Of a stretch of DNA of 64,000 nt, positions 1 through 10,002 are shown in pieces (the first letter of the stretch is position 1; each line of letters opens with the position of its first letter). Source of the stretch: Bradyrhizobium commune (lineage in GTDB: Bacteria > Pseudomonadota > Alphaproteobacteria > Rhizobiales > Xanthobacteraceae). The position numbers were made by a program, and so were the translations under genes. Where the stretch lies: positions 4,774,001 to 4,838,000 of the forward strand of contig NZ_CP061379.1 of assembly GCF_015624505.1 (NCBI RefSeq), read 5' to 3'. The notes beneath the pieces were generated by a model. The model did not search any database and had not been told where the DNA came from. It saw only the letters and a list, made by a program, of their open reading frames with translations.

Positions 1-665
1 CGCCTGCGTCGTATCCCAAATCGTCATCTGCGCACCGCGCGCATCCCACTGCGCGACGACGCCGCGGGTCTCGATCGGCGACGAGATGCCGTGCTCGTAG
101 TGGAAACGCCGCTTGAGTACGAGATGCGCGCCAGCCGCCGCCTTGCGATAGTCGCCCTTGGCCTGGTGCACCTGAGCTGCGACGTTCGAATTGAGATCAT
201 CGTGCACGAGAGCTGACGACGATATCAGCGCAGCCTCAAGATCGACGACCGCGGCAAGCGGCTCCAGCTCGACGTCGATGTCATCCAGCGCGTCCTCGGC
301 AAGATACCGGCTTTCGGCCACGATCACGGCCAAGGGCTCGCCGGCATAGCGAACCTTGTCTCGCGCCAGCGGCACCTGGGTGCGGGGATTGAAGACGCTG
401 CCGGCAATCGGAGGCGGCTGGACCAAGAGCGGACCGGGCTGCCAATAGGCGCCGTAGTCATCGGCCGTATAGACCGCGACGACACCCGCCCGCTGCAACG
501 CGCGCGAGGTGTCGATGCTCTTGATGCGTCCGTGCGCGGCCTGGCTGCGCAGGAATGCCACGTGCAACATCCCCGGCAGCTCGACGTCATCGACGAACAG
601 CGCCTGTCCGGTGAGGAGCTTTCGGTCCTCATTGCGCTTGACCGGCGCGCCGAAGAATCGCGTGG

Positions 666-669
<4 letters not shown>
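1..669 (-). CDS. Molybdenum hydroxylase large subunit (CoxL/XdhB-like), 5' part only
   Basis: The first 223 codons of a molybdopterin-binding large subunit of the xanthine dehydrogenase / aerobic CO dehydrogenase family; the gene continues beyond base 1. The start MTTRFFGAPVKRNEDRKLLT and the later VRYAGEPLAVIVAES are typical of the family N-terminal domain. The ATG at 669 overlaps the stop of the 2Fe-2S subunit (ATGA), so translation is probably coupled. The family oxidises or hydroxylates small substrates (aldehydes, N-heterocycles, CO) in the cytoplasm with the FAD and 2Fe-2S subunits encoded just upstream. The active-site loop that separates true CO dehydrogenases from other members is outside the window, so the substrate cannot be named. 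Confidence 0.9.
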
Positions 670-1146
<477 letters not shown>

Positions 1147-1154
<8 letters not shown>

Positions 1155-2022
1155 GACCGGCTCGCTGATGTGCCGTACGCAGTACGCGCTGAGTCAGAAC
1201 GCCGGCGACATGACGCTGGTAGTCGGCGGAGGCGTGGACATTGCCGAATGGCGCGATCATCTCCTGCACATGGCCGGCGATGGTCTCGATGGCCTCACCG
1301 GTCAAGCGATCACCGACGATCGTCGAGGCAGAAGCACTTGCATCGACGGGCGTCTCCCCGACGCCGCAGAGCGCAATCCGCACCTCGGCGCAGCGCCGCT
1401 CGTCATCCAGCGACACGACCGCCGCGACACCGGCAATGGCGAAGTCGCCGCGACGGCGCGCAATTTCCATGAAGCAGGCGCCGCTGCGCGGGCGCCGGGC
1501 CGGATAGGCGACGTCAACCAGCATCTCATCGCTGCCGAGATCGGTCGTGAGCAAGCCGACGAAGAATTCGGACGCCGCCACAAGCCGTTCGCCCGATGCC
1601 GATTTGATCCGCATCTCGGCCTGCATGGCGACCGCGAGCGCCGGCAATTCGGAGGCGGGATCGGCATGCGACAGGTTGCCGCCGATGGTGCCGCGATTGC
1701 GGATCTGAGGATGGGCAATGTGTGGCAGCGCGTCGGCAAAAAGTGGGCAGGCCCCCAGGAAACCGGCATCACGCTCCAGCGTCCGGTAGCGCGTCAGCGC
1801 GCCGACCCTGACCTTGCCCGGCTCGGAGCGATCGATCCCGGAAAGCTTGGTCAGGCCGTTGACGTCGATCAGCAGCTCGGGGCGCGCCAGGCGAAAATTC
1901 ATCGCAGGGATAAGGCTTTGCCCGCCCGCGAGGAACCGCGCCTCGTCGCCATATTCGGCCTTCAGCGCAAGCGCGTGGTCGAGCGACGACGCCGCAACAT
2001 ATTTGAAGGGAGCAGGCTTCAT
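1147..2022 (-). CDS. Molybdenum hydroxylase FAD-binding medium subunit (CoxM-like)
   Basis: A 291-residue FAD-binding subunit, the first gene of the Mo-hydroxylase operon. FAD pyrophosphate motifs are clear: AGGQSLIPAMNFRLARP near residue 32 and IRNRGTIGGNLSHADPASEL near residue 105. Length matches CoxM/CutM proteins (about 285-295 aa). It takes electrons from the 2Fe-2S subunit and passes them to a quinone or other acceptor. It starts at 2022, 192 bases from the divergent ABC transporter start, so the two operons may share a regulatory region. The family assignment is secure; the substrate is unknown. Confidence 0.93.
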
Positions 2023-2214
2023 ATGGCTCGCATATCGAGGGCTCGCGCGATTGTTGCGAAAGCGAACACGAAACTATCTGCTGTGAACGAGGCAAGTCAA
2101 AAGCCCCTCGCCCTGCAATTGCTTCGAAATCGGACAAAAACCTGCTTATTATGCGTCCCGCCTGCGCAAACATTGGGCGCGCAACCACAATCCGCATTTG
2201 CGACAATATTTCGC

Positions 2215-3054
2215 ATGGCCATGCCAAAGCCAAGTCTTTCCACATCCGACGAGCCGGTTGCTGCCCCCGCACCGAAGCGGCCCGTGGTCGATGCACAAAA
2301 CATCTCACTCACCTTCGACACGGCGGACGGCCGCGTCGAAGCGCTCTCCAACGTCAACCTGCAGGTCGTCGAAGGCGAGTTCGTCTCCTTCATCGGCCCG
2401 TCAGGTTGCGGCAAGACCACGATGCTGCGGGTGATCGCCGATTTGCAACAGCCCTCCTCCGGCACGCTGACGGTCAACGGTATGAGCGCGGAAGGAGCCC
2501 GCCTCGCGCGCAGCTACGGCTATGTGTTCCAGGCGCCGGCTCTGTTTCCGTGGCGAACCATCGAGAAGAACCTGAAGCTGCCGCTGGAGATCATGGGCTA
2601 TTCCGAGATCGAGCAGCAGCAACGGGTCGAGCGCTATCTGTCGATGGTCAACCTCACCGGCTTCGAGCGCAAATTTCCCTGGCAGCTCTCCGGCGGCATG
2701 CAGCAGCGGGTCTCGATCGCCCGCGCATTGTCCTTCGATCCGCCGCTGCTTCTGATGGACGAGCCGTTCGGCGCACTCGACGAGATCGTACGCGATCACC
2801 TCAACGAGCAGCTGCTGCAGCTCTGGAAGTCCACCGGCAAGACCGCCCTGTTCGTAACCCATTCGATTCCCGAAGCAGTGTTCCTGTCGACCAAGATCGT
2901 GGTGATGTCGCCGCGCCCGGGCCGCATCATCGATATCATCGACTGCGATTTCCCGGCCGACCGATCGCTAGAGATCCGCGAGACGCCGGAATTCCTGAAG
3001 GTGGCGCAGCGCGTCCGCAATGGGTTGCGCGCGGGGCACTCCTATGACGAGTAA
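2215..3054 (+). CDS. ABC transporter ATP-binding protein (SsuB/TauB/ThiZ-like)
   Basis: A 279-residue ATPase of the nitrate/sulfonate/taurine/pyrimidine-precursor importer group. Visible motifs are Walker A GPSGCGKT (61-68), signature LSGGMQQR, Walker B LLLMDEPFGALDE and the H-loop VTHSIPEA. I use ATG 2215 (MAMPKPS); ATG 2221 is the alternative. The frame stays open far upstream, but that part is antisense to the CoxM-like gene and has no family similarity. The stop overlaps the first permease start. It would energise the importer made with the next three genes. Confidence 0.93.
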   Translation: MAMPKPSLSTSDEPVAAPAPKRPVVDAQNISLTFDTADGRVEALSNVNLQVVEGEFVSFIGPSGCGKTTMLRVIADLQQPSSGTLTVNGMSAEGARLARSYGYVFQAPALFPWRTIEKNLKLPLEIMGYSEIEQQQRVERYLSMVNLTGFERKFPWQLSGGMQQRVSIARALSFDPPLLLMDEPFGALDEIVRDHLNEQLLQLWKSTGKTALFVTHSIPEAVFLSTKIVVMSPRPGRIIDIIDCDFPADRSLEIRETPEFLKVAQRVRNGLRAGHSYDE

Positions 3055-3967
3055 CGCCCTCGCTCTGCCTTTGCGCAGCTCACGCTCGCTGCGGGATCAT
3101 CCTCTGGTCGCGGGTTACGCGCCGGTCCTGACAATGGTGCTGGCGCTCGTCGCGATCTGGTATGTCGCGGCCGTGGCCATGAACTGGTCCCTGGTTCGTG
3201 ACGGCTTCGAACGCGAGGAGACGCCGTACACGACGAGCGACGTGCTCGCTGGCACGATGGACGCCGAGCGGCCGCTGCTGCCGGCACCGCACCAGATCGC
3301 CTCCGCGTTTCTCGATTCCGTGTTTGGCTATCCGCCATTCGCCCCGCGCAGCCTCGTCTATCATTCGCTGGTGACGTTGTCGGCGACATTGCTCGGCTTT
3401 GTGCTCGGCGCGCTGTTCGGGATCGTGCTGGCGCTCCTGATCGTGCACAGCCGGGTGCTGGAGCGGAGTCTCCTGCCCTGGATCATCTGCTCGCAGATGG
3501 TGCCTGTGCTGGCGCTGGCCCCGATCTTCATCGTGGTGCTGGGAGCGCTCGGCTTGCACGGCCTGCTGCCGAAAGCAATCATCTCGGCCTATCTGTGCTT
3601 CTTTCCCATCACGATCGGCATGGTCAAGGGCTTCACCTCGCCCGACCCGCTCCAGCTCGAACTGATGCGGACATGGTCGGCGACGCCGCGCCAGGTGCTG
3701 TGGAAGCTGCGCTGGCCGGCGTCGGTCCCCTATCTCGTCGCGAGCCTCAAGGTCGCCGTCACCATCTCGCTGATCGGCGCCATCGTCGCGGAACTGCCAA
3801 CGGGCGCGGAGGCCGGCATCGGCGCGCGGCTGCTCTCGGGTTCCTATTACGGTCAGACGATTCAGCTCTGGTCCGCACTGGTCGCTGCCGCCGTGCTGTC
3901 ATCCGGCTTGATCGCGCTGATCGGACTGATCGAGCGCACGATCGGCCGCCGCATGGGAGCACATTGA
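3044..3967 (+). CDS. ABC transporter permease (SsuC/ThiX-like), first of two
   Basis: A 307-residue inner-membrane permease with BPD-transport domain helices from about residue 30 and again from about 110. The conserved EAA-type loop reads ELMRTWSATPRQVLWKLRWPAS. The chosen ATG (3044) overlaps the ATPase stop by 11 bases. A long loop between helix 1 and the main membrane domain (about residues 50-95) is a feature shared by NMT1-linked permeases. It probably pairs with the next permease as a heterodimer. The substrate cannot be read from the sequence. Confidence 0.9.
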   Translation: MTSNALALPLRSSRSLRDHPLVAGYAPVLTMVLALVAIWYVAAVAMNWSLVRDGFEREETPYTTSDVLAGTMDAERPLLPAPHQIASAFLDSVFGYPPFAPRSLVYHSLVTLSATLLGFVLGALFGIVLALLIVHSRVLERSLLPWIICSQMVPVLALAPIFIVVLGALGLHGLLPKAIISAYLCFFPITIGMVKGFTSPDPLQLELMRTWSATPRQVLWKLRWPASVPYLVASLKVAVTISLIGAIVAELPTGAEAGIGARLLSGSYYGQTIQLWSALVAAAVLSSGLIALIGLIERTIGRRMGAH

Positions 3968-5088
3968 TGGATCCGCGCAAGCTGAGGCTGGGATTCATCG
4001 CCGCAACCGCCGCGCTGGCGCTTGCTTCCGCGCTTCCACTTGCACCACAAACACCGCCCTTGTCGGCCTATCCAGCCGTCTGGCCAATCGTCGGGGCGGC
4101 CGGCGCATTGTTCATGGTGGCTGCCTGGCTGTCGGACTGGCGGGCAACGATTCCCGGTCTCGCCGGTGCGGCACTTGCCGCCACGGCGTCGCTGCTGCTG
4201 CTGAGCGATCCGGCCGTGGCGGGATCGGCGCGCGCGGGCTTCTGGATGATCGTGATCGCCTGCTGGCTATCGGCGGCCCTCGGCGTGATCACTCTCGCCG
4301 GAATGCACCCGGGCCGGGGCAAGCGGCAACGCGTCGTCGGTCTCCTGGTCCCGCTCCTGTTCGGTCTCACCGTGTTCTATCTCTGGGAGGTCGCGGTGCG
4401 CGGCTTCGGCGTGCCGCCGGTGCTGCTGCCCTCGCCAAGCGCGGCGGGAGCGAAATTCGTCCACTCGTTGCCGACGCTTGGCGCCGATTTCGTCCAGACC
4501 TTCGTGCGCGGCGTGCTGGCCGGTTACGTCATCGGCTGCGGTGCCGGGCTTCTGGTGGCGATGCTGGCCCATCGCTACGCCTTTCTCGGCCGCGGGCTGT
4601 TGCCGCTCGGCAATTTCTTCTCGGCGCTGCCGCTTGTCGGCGTCGCCCCGATCATGGTGATGTGGTTCGGCTTCGACTGGCCTTCGAAGGCCGCCGTCGT
4701 CGTGCTCGTCACCTTCTTTCCGATGCTGGTGAACGCGATCGCCGGGCTTAACGCCGCCGGCCATATCGAGCGCGACCTGATGCGCTCTTACGGCGCCACC
4801 CATTCCCAGGCGCTGACCAAGCTGTACCTGCCGGCTGCGCTCCCGTTCATCTTCAATGCGCTGAAGATCAACGCCACACTTGCCCTGATTGGCGCGATCG
4901 TTGCAGAGTTTTTCGGAACTCCGACGCAGGGCATCGGATTTCGCATCTCCGTCGAGGCGGGCCGCATGGCCATCGACATGGTCTGGGCGGAGATTGCGCT
5001 GGCCGCCCTCGCCGGAATGGCCTTCTACGGCATTGTCACGCTCGCCGAACGCGCGACAACATTTTGGCATCCGTCCTACCGGACCTAG
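3967..5088 (+). CDS. ABC transporter permease with N-terminal membrane extension, second of two
   Basis: A 373-residue permease. Its ATG overlaps the previous stop by one base (TGATG), so translation is probably coupled. The last ~250 residues are a normal BPD-transport domain with the EAA loop DLMRSYGATHSQALTKLYLP. The first ~115 residues are an added block of about four hydrophobic segments (for example AATAALALASALPLA) that most SsuC-type permeases of about 260 aa lack. Together with the first permease, the ATPase and the binding protein at 5123 it forms a complete importer. Confidence 0.9.
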   Translation: MDPRKLRLGFIAATAALALASALPLAPQTPPLSAYPAVWPIVGAAGALFMVAAWLSDWRATIPGLAGAALAATASLLLLSDPAVAGSARAGFWMIVIACWLSAALGVITLAGMHPGRGKRQRVVGLLVPLLFGLTVFYLWEVAVRGFGVPPVLLPSPSAAGAKFVHSLPTLGADFVQTFVRGVLAGYVIGCGAGLLVAMLAHRYAFLGRGLLPLGNFFSALPLVGVAPIMVMWFGFDWPSKAAVVVLVTFFPMLVNAIAGLNAAGHIERDLMRSYGATHSQALTKLYLPAALPFIFNALKINATLALIGAIVAEFFGTPTQGIGFRISVEAGRMAIDMVWAEIALAALAGMAFYGIVTLAERATTFWHPSYRT

Positions 5089-5122
5089 ATCGGCAAGGTC
5101 CGCTTTGAATTTGGAGTCTTGC

Positions 5123-6112
5123 ATGAAGCACGCATTGGCACTGGCGGCAGGTCTTTCGCTCGGCCTGACGCTTTCGAACGCACAAGCAGCCGATTCCGTC
5201 ACCATCCAGCTCAAATGGGTCGCCCAGGCCCAGTTCGCCGGCTACTTCGTCGCCAAGGACAAGGGCTTCTACAAGGAGGCCGGTCTCGACGTGACCATCA
5301 AGCCGGGCGGGCCGGACGTGGCACCGCCACAGGTGCTCGCCGGCGGTGGCGCGGACGTCACGGTCGACTGGATGCCGTCGGCACTCGCCTCGCGTGAAAA
5401 AGGCGTGCCGCTCGTCAATATCTCGCAGACCTTCAAGAAGAGCGGCCTGGAGCTGACCTGCCGCGCCGACACCGGCATCAAGAAGCCCACCGACCTCAAG
5501 GGCAAGACGCTCGGCATCTGGTACGGCGGCAACGAATACCCCTTCCTGTCCTGGATGTCGAAGCTCGGCTACAAGACCGACGGCTCGGCCGGCGGCGTCA
5601 AGGTGATCAAGCAGGGCTTCAACGTCGATCCGATCCTGCAAAAGCAGGCCGACTGCGTCTCGACCATGGCCTACAACGAATACTGGCAGGTGATCGACGG
5701 CGGCTTCAAGCCGAGCCAGCTCGTCGTCTTCAAATACGAGGACGAAGGCGTCGCTACGCTCGAGGATGGTCTCTACGTGCTGGAGAAGAATTTGAAGGAT
5801 CCGGCCTTCGTCGCCAAGATGGCAAAGTTCGTCAAGGCGTCGATGAAGGGCTGGGAGTACGCCAAGGCTCACCCGGATGAGGCCGTGAAGATCATTCTGG
5901 CCGGCGACTCGACCGGCGCAAAGACCGAGAAGGATCAGAAGCGGATGATGGGCGAGATCGCCAAGCTGCTCGGCGAAGCCGACGGCAAGCTTGACGTCAA
6001 GGACTACGACCGTACGGTCGCGACCCTGATGTCAGGCGGCTCCGATCCGGTCATCACCAAAAAGCCCGAGGGCGCCTATAGCTTCGCCGTCTACGAGGCG
6101 ATGAAGAAGTGA
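5123..6112 (+). CDS. ABC transporter substrate-binding protein, NMT1/ThiY/SsuA-like
   Basis: A 329-residue periplasmic binding protein. ATG 5123 opens a classic Sec signal peptide (MKHALALAAGLSLGLTL, then SNAQA before the predicted cut). The mature start, IQLKWVAQAQFAGYFVAKDK, and the GLDVTIKPGG segment are characteristic of NMT1/THI5-like domains, which bind pyrimidine precursors, sulfonates or nitriles. The gene is last in the four-gene importer operon and ends 7 bases before a strong hairpin. Its neighbour, the divergent Mo-hydroxylase, suggests that an imported heterocyclic or aromatic compound may be hydroxylated by it, but this is inference. Confidence 0.9.
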   Translation: MKHALALAAGLSLGLTLSNAQAADSVTIQLKWVAQAQFAGYFVAKDKGFYKEAGLDVTIKPGGPDVAPPQVLAGGGADVTVDWMPSALASREKGVPLVNISQTFKKSGLELTCRADTGIKKPTDLKGKTLGIWYGGNEYPFLSWMSKLGYKTDGSAGGVKVIKQGFNVDPILQKQADCVSTMAYNEYWQVIDGGFKPSQLVVFKYEDEGVATLEDGLYVLEKNLKDPAFVAKMAKFVKASMKGWEYAKAHPDEAVKIILAGDSTGAKTEKDQKRMMGEIAKLLGEADGKLDVKDYDRTVATLMSGGSDPVITKKPEGAYSFAVYEAMKK

Positions 6113-6118
6113 TGCCAC

Positions 6119-6150
6119 GGAGGACGGGGCGCTCGCACGTCCCGTCCTCC
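6119..6150. terminator. Hairpin between convergent genes
   Basis: A perfect 10-bp inverted repeat: GGAGGACGGG at 6119-6128 and CCCGTCCTCC at 6141-6150, with a 12-base loop. It lies in the 50-base gap between the stop of the binding protein (6112) and the stop of the convergent GntR gene (6163), which is the usual place for a bidirectional terminator. There is no clear T-run on either strand, so classic intrinsic termination is likely but not certain. Confidence 0.55.
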
Positions 6151-6162
6151 CGGCGATTCCGA

Positions 6163-6873
6163 TCAGATCGTTGCGGCATCCGGCCGCGACGGCGTCACGC
6201 CGGCTTCGATATCCTGAAGCAGCTGCAGCAATCTGGCGCCTCCCTCCATCAGATCGGCCTTGATCGACTGCTTCACCGCCTCGGGATTTCTTGCGGCAAG
6301 ACCGTCGAGCACGTTGAGATGCTGATGCCGTCCCGGATAGGTCGGGGTCGCATGCGGATACAACATGTTGAGCAGAGGACCGTTGCGGAGCCAGATCGTC
6401 TCGATCATCTCAAGCAGCTCGGGTGCGTCGGCAGCCTTGTAGAGCGTATGGTGGAATTGCCAGTTCACCTGCACGGCCTCGCGCCAGCGCCTGCCGCGTT
6501 CGGCAGCGACCAGCGCCTGATGATACTTCTTGAGATTAGCGATATCGGCCTTGGAGATCCGGGTGGTCGCGCGTTCCGCGGCCAGTCCTTCGAGCAAAAT
6601 CCGGATGCCGCGTAGTTCCTCGTACTGAGCCGCGCTCAGGCGCGCGACCTCGATCAAGCGGCTTGCCTGCATGTCAAGCACCCGCGCGCGCACCAATTGC
6701 ATCAGCGCTTCCCGGATCGGCGTTTCGGAGACGCCCATCGCCTCGGCGAGCTCGCGGATCTTGAAACGGTGACCCGGACGGAATCGTCCCTCCATCAAGG
6801 CGAGCCGCAATTCCCCGAACACACGGGCCGTCAGGTTGTCGCGGCCGACCAGACCGACAGCATCGTTGGACAT
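6163..6873 (-). CDS. GntR-family regulator, FCD (FadR) subgroup
   Basis: A 236-residue regulator. The N-terminal winged helix (residues ~12-75) contains FKIRELAEAMGVSETPIREAL, the conserved GntR recognition region. The rest is an all-helical FCD ligand domain with the metal-ligand-type signatures FHHTLY and HQHLNVLDGL. Family members bind organic acids or metals and usually repress a nearby operon. It is divergent from the aminotransferase-importer-hydrolase operon starting at 7041, and a 14-bp palindrome lies between them, so it probably controls that operon and itself. Confidence 0.93.
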   Translation of the reverse strand: MSNDAVGLVGRDNLTARVFGELRLALMEGRFRPGHRFKIRELAEAMGVSETPIREALMQLVRARVLDMQASRLIEVARLSAAQYEELRGIRILLEGLAAERATTRISKADIANLKKYHQALVAAERGRRWREAVQVNWQFHHTLYKAADAPELLEMIETIWLRNGPLLNMLYPHATPTYPGRHQHLNVLDGLAARNPEAVKQSIKADLMEGGARLLQLLQDIEAGVTPSRPDAATI

Positions 6874-6976
6874 CGAGGGGCCTGCTTTCCAGTCGAAGGC
6901 GACCGATCTCTATGCGTGGTCTGCACGTCTGCCCGCGGTCTTTGCACGATCAAAAGGCGAGAAAGGTCTTCGCAGT

Positions 6977-6990
6977 TATGATATATCATA
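6977..6990. promoter_or_regulatory. Candidate GntR operator palindrome
   Basis: TATGATATATCATA, a perfect 14-bp palindrome, lies in the 167-bp divergent gap between the GntR start (6873) and the PLP-enzyme start (7041). It is the most AT-rich stretch here and has the size and symmetry expected for a FadR/FCD dimer site. Assignment to this regulator rests on position and symmetry only. Confidence 0.5.
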
Positions 6991-7040
6991 TATTGTGTTG
7001 GTGTCGCAACGGCGCCGCCGTCCGACACGAGGGACTTGCC

Positions 7041-8315
7041 ATGGCACCTGATGACAGCTCATCCAGGCTCCTTTCGCAGGACGAGGCGTTGCGGGCCCGA
7101 GCCTTGAAGGTCATTCCCGGTGGCATGTGGGGCCACATGAATGTCGCTCGGCTGCCTCCCGGCTATCCGCAGTTTTTTCGCAGCGCGAGTGGCTGCCGCC
7201 TCCGGGATATGGCGGGCACCGAATACGTCGACCTGATGTGCGGCTACGGGCCGATCGTGCTCGGTTACGGCGATCCCGATGTGGAGGCTGCAGCCACGGC
7301 GCAGCGTGGCCGTGGCGACTTGATGACCGGGCCGGCTGAATGCCAGATCGAACTCGCCGAGCTCGTGGTCGAGACCATTCCGCACGCCGACTGGGTGCTG
7401 TTCGCCAAGAACGGCACCGACGCGACGACGGCCTGCGTGACCATCGCGCGTGCGGGCACGCAACGGCGCAAGGTGCTGGTGGCGAAAGGCTCCTATCACG
7501 GTGCCGCGCCGTGGTGCACGCCCTCGCTGGCCGGCGTCACCGCGGAGGATCGAGCCCACATCCTGCACTTTGATTATAACGACGTTCCGAGCCTGGAACT
7601 AGCCGCCGACGAGGCCGGCTGCGACCTCGCAGCAGTGCTGGTGACGGCGTTCAAGCATGACGTGAGGCGCCACCAGGAGGCGCCGACGCCCGCGTTCACA
7701 CACGCGGTGCGGAGGATCTGCAACGCGGCCGGTGCAGCGCTGATTCTCGACGACGTCAGGGCGGGCTTTCGCCTTCACACCGGCGGAAGCTGGGAGCCGT
7801 ACGGCGTGCGGCCCGATCTGTGCGCCTGGAGCAAGGCGATCGCCAACGGTCATCCGCTTGCGGCGGTGACCGGCACCGATCGCTTTCGCGACGCCGCGCA
7901 ACAGGTTTATGTCACCGGCTCCTTCTGGTGCTCGGCTGTACCGATGGCGGCAGCAATTGCCACCATCAAGAAACTGCGCGCGACCGGTGCGATCGCAACG
8001 ATGGAAGCCATGGGCCACCGTCTACGCGACGGGCTCGAGGCGCAGGCACGCGCGCATGATATACGGTTGCGGCAGACCGGGCCGGTCCAGATGCCGATGA
8101 TCATGTTCGAGGACGATCCGGATTTCGTGCTCGGTTATCGTTTCGTGCAGGAGGCCCTGCGGCGCGGTGCCTACATGCATCCCTGGCACAACATGTTTCT
8201 GTGCGCTGCACATCAGGCCGACGATATCGATCGAGTCCTCGAGGCGACCAACGAAGCCCTCAAGCAGGTGGCCGCTCTGGTCGACCGGCGCCAGTCTGCG
8301 AAAGCGGTCCAGTGA
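7041..8315 (+). CDS. Class III PLP-dependent aminotransferase / GSA-aminomutase-like enzyme
   Basis: A 424-residue fold-type I PLP enzyme related to glutamate-1-semialdehyde 2,1-aminomutase. Key motifs: FAKNGTDATTACVTIAR around 121-137 (phosphate-binding part), LILDDVRAGFR (Asp237, pyridine nitrogen contact) and WSKAIANGHPLAA with Lys265 as the probable Schiff-base lysine. ATG 7041 is used because similarity starts there. It is unlikely to be the haem-pathway HemL, since it heads a peptide-importer and hydrolase operon. Members of this group also include omega-aminotransferases and amino-lactam racemases, so the reaction is open. Confidence 0.88.
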   Translation: MAPDDSSSRLLSQDEALRARALKVIPGGMWGHMNVARLPPGYPQFFRSASGCRLRDMAGTEYVDLMCGYGPIVLGYGDPDVEAAATAQRGRGDLMTGPAECQIELAELVVETIPHADWVLFAKNGTDATTACVTIARAGTQRRKVLVAKGSYHGAAPWCTPSLAGVTAEDRAHILHFDYNDVPSLELAADEAGCDLAAVLVTAFKHDVRRHQEAPTPAFTHAVRRICNAAGAALILDDVRAGFRLHTGGSWEPYGVRPDLCAWSKAIANGHPLAAVTGTDRFRDAAQQVYVTGSFWCSAVPMAAAIATIKKLRATGAIATMEAMGHRLRDGLEAQARAHDIRLRQTGPVQMPMIMFEDDPDFVLGYRFVQEALRRGAYMHPWHNMFLCAAHQADDIDRVLEATNEALKQVAALVDRRQSAKAVQ

Positions 8316-8382
8316 ACGCGGTGCGGGCATCCATGCGGGTGAATGACGACTGATACGCGAGCTCAACAGGAAGGCAGTTGTA

Positions 8383-9945
8383 ATGACAAGCTTTTCGGCC
8401 ATGTTTCGTATGATCACCGCGTTGGGCCGGTTGACTGCCCTGCTCGGCGCGCTGGCGACTCCGCTCCATGCCGCCGAACCCAACCGTGGGGGCAGCCTTG
8501 TCTATGCCTATCTCTCGGGCCCCGGCACGCTCGATCCTCATGTTGCCTCGAGCCTCGTCGAACTCGAAGTCATTCACCACTTGTTCGAGCCGCTGGTTGC
8601 GATCGACAATAACTATAACGCCAGGCCTGTCCTCGCCTCGAAAATCGAGACCAGTGCCGATGCCACGGTGTTCACCTTCACTCTCCGCAAGGGGGTGAAA
8701 TTCCACAATGGCAAGGAGATGACGTCGGCCGACGTGCTTGCGTCGTTCGAGCGCTATCGCAAGGTCAGTCCCAACGCCTCCGTGCTCGCCGATGTCGACG
8801 GCTTCGAGACGCCCGACCCATACGGCTTCGTGATCCGGCTGAAGAAGCCGAACGCTGTGTTCGTCGACGTGCTGAAATCGCCGGTCTATCCGTTCGAGAT
8901 CTTGCCAGCCGAGCAGAAGGACAAGGCGGCGCGCGAGATCGACATCATCGGAACCGGTCCGTTCATGCTTGGCGAGTGGGTGAAGGACAGCCATCTCGTC
9001 ATCAAGCGCTTCGACGGCTATGTCCCTGACGAGAGCGCGCCCGGGCCGGATGGTCTGGCCGGGCGCCGCACCGCCTATCTCGACCAGGTCCGCTATAATT
9101 TCGTGCCCGAAGCGAACGCTCGCGTCGCCGCATTGCAGACCGGCAACGCCGACGTCATCGGCGACGTCCCCCGCGATCTCGCCAAGCGTTTTGACGGCCA
9201 GGCCAATATCACGACGCAGCAGATTTTCCCCTATTGCATGCAGGTGTTCGTGGTGAACACGCAGGCGGCGCCGACCACCAATCCGCTGGTCCGCCAGGCG
9301 ATCGAGGCGGTGGTCAATATCGACGACATCACCGGAGCCATGGGACAGATCTCGCGACCGGGCCATTCGCTGGTGTATGCGTCGAGCCCCTACTATCAGG
9401 GCGATGCGATGAAGCCCTATTACGACCAGCGCAATCCGGCCAAGGCCAAGGAGTTGCTGAAGCAGGCCGGATACAACGGCGAGAAGATCGTGCTCCAGAC
9501 GAATTCCAACTACCCGAACTTCCGCGACGCCATCCTGGTCTTGTCCGAGCAGATGAAGGACGCCGGCTTCAACGTCGCGGTCGATATCGTCGACTGGACC
9601 ACCAACGCGAGCAACATGCAGCGCGGCACCGGGGTCTGGAATGTATCCACCACCGGCTATTGCTCGAATCCATTGCTCGGTCCGCAACAATGGAAAGTGA
9701 TGTTCTACACCTTCCCGCACGTCAAGGACGACCACGTTCTCGACGCTGCCTATGACGCGTTCTACGCTTCACTTGACCCGCAAAAGCGCATCGCGGCCTG
9801 GGCCGATATCGAGAAGCGTGTGCTGGAGCAAGCCTACATGATCAAGATTGCCGATATGGGCACGATGCGAAGCTACAACGCCGCCAAGGTCGTGAATTTC
9901 ATGCCCTACTATATCGTTCATTTCTGGGACGTTTGGCTGAAGTAG
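8383..9945 (+). CDS. ABC transporter substrate-binding protein, family 5 (peptide/opine type)
   Basis: A 520-residue periplasmic binding protein of the DppA/OppA family. A Sec signal peptide ends near TPLHAAEPN. The conserved family segment around residues 90-125 reads FTLRKGVKFHNGKEMTSADV. An AGGAAGG-like ribosome site precedes ATG 8383. It begins a complete five-gene importer (binding protein, two permeases, two ATPases), 67 bases after the PLP enzyme. Family 5 proteins bind peptides but also opines, glutathione, nickel chelates and other amides. Confidence 0.93.
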   Translation: MTSFSAMFRMITALGRLTALLGALATPLHAAEPNRGGSLVYAYLSGPGTLDPHVASSLVELEVIHHLFEPLVAIDNNYNARPVLASKIETSADATVFTFTLRKGVKFHNGKEMTSADVLASFERYRKVSPNASVLADVDGFETPDPYGFVIRLKKPNAVFVDVLKSPVYPFEILPAEQKDKAAREIDIIGTGPFMLGEWVKDSHLVIKRFDGYVPDESAPGPDGLAGRRTAYLDQVRYNFVPEANARVAALQTGNADVIGDVPRDLAKRFDGQANITTQQIFPYCMQVFVVNTQAAPTTNPLVRQAIEAVVNIDDITGAMGQISRPGHSLVYASSPYYQGDAMKPYYDQRNPAKAKELLKQAGYNGEKIVLQTNSNYPNFRDAILVLSEQMKDAGFNVAVDIVDWTTNASNMQRGTGVWNVSTTGYCSNPLLGPQQWKVMFYTFPHVKDDHVLDAAYDAFYASLDPQKRIAAWADIEKRVLEQAYMIKIADMGTMRSYNAAKVVNFMPYYIVHFWDVWLK

Positions 9946-10002
9946 CGTCGTAGGCAAAGCGCCGGGCTGGGCAGGAACGAAAAGCATCGTATCGGGTATC
10001 TC

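Noticed and set aside
7041..8315. Calling the PLP enzyme HemL of haem synthesis
   Set aside because: The genomic context is catabolic and the lysine segment (SKAIANGHP) differs from the usual HemL GKVIGGG-type motif.
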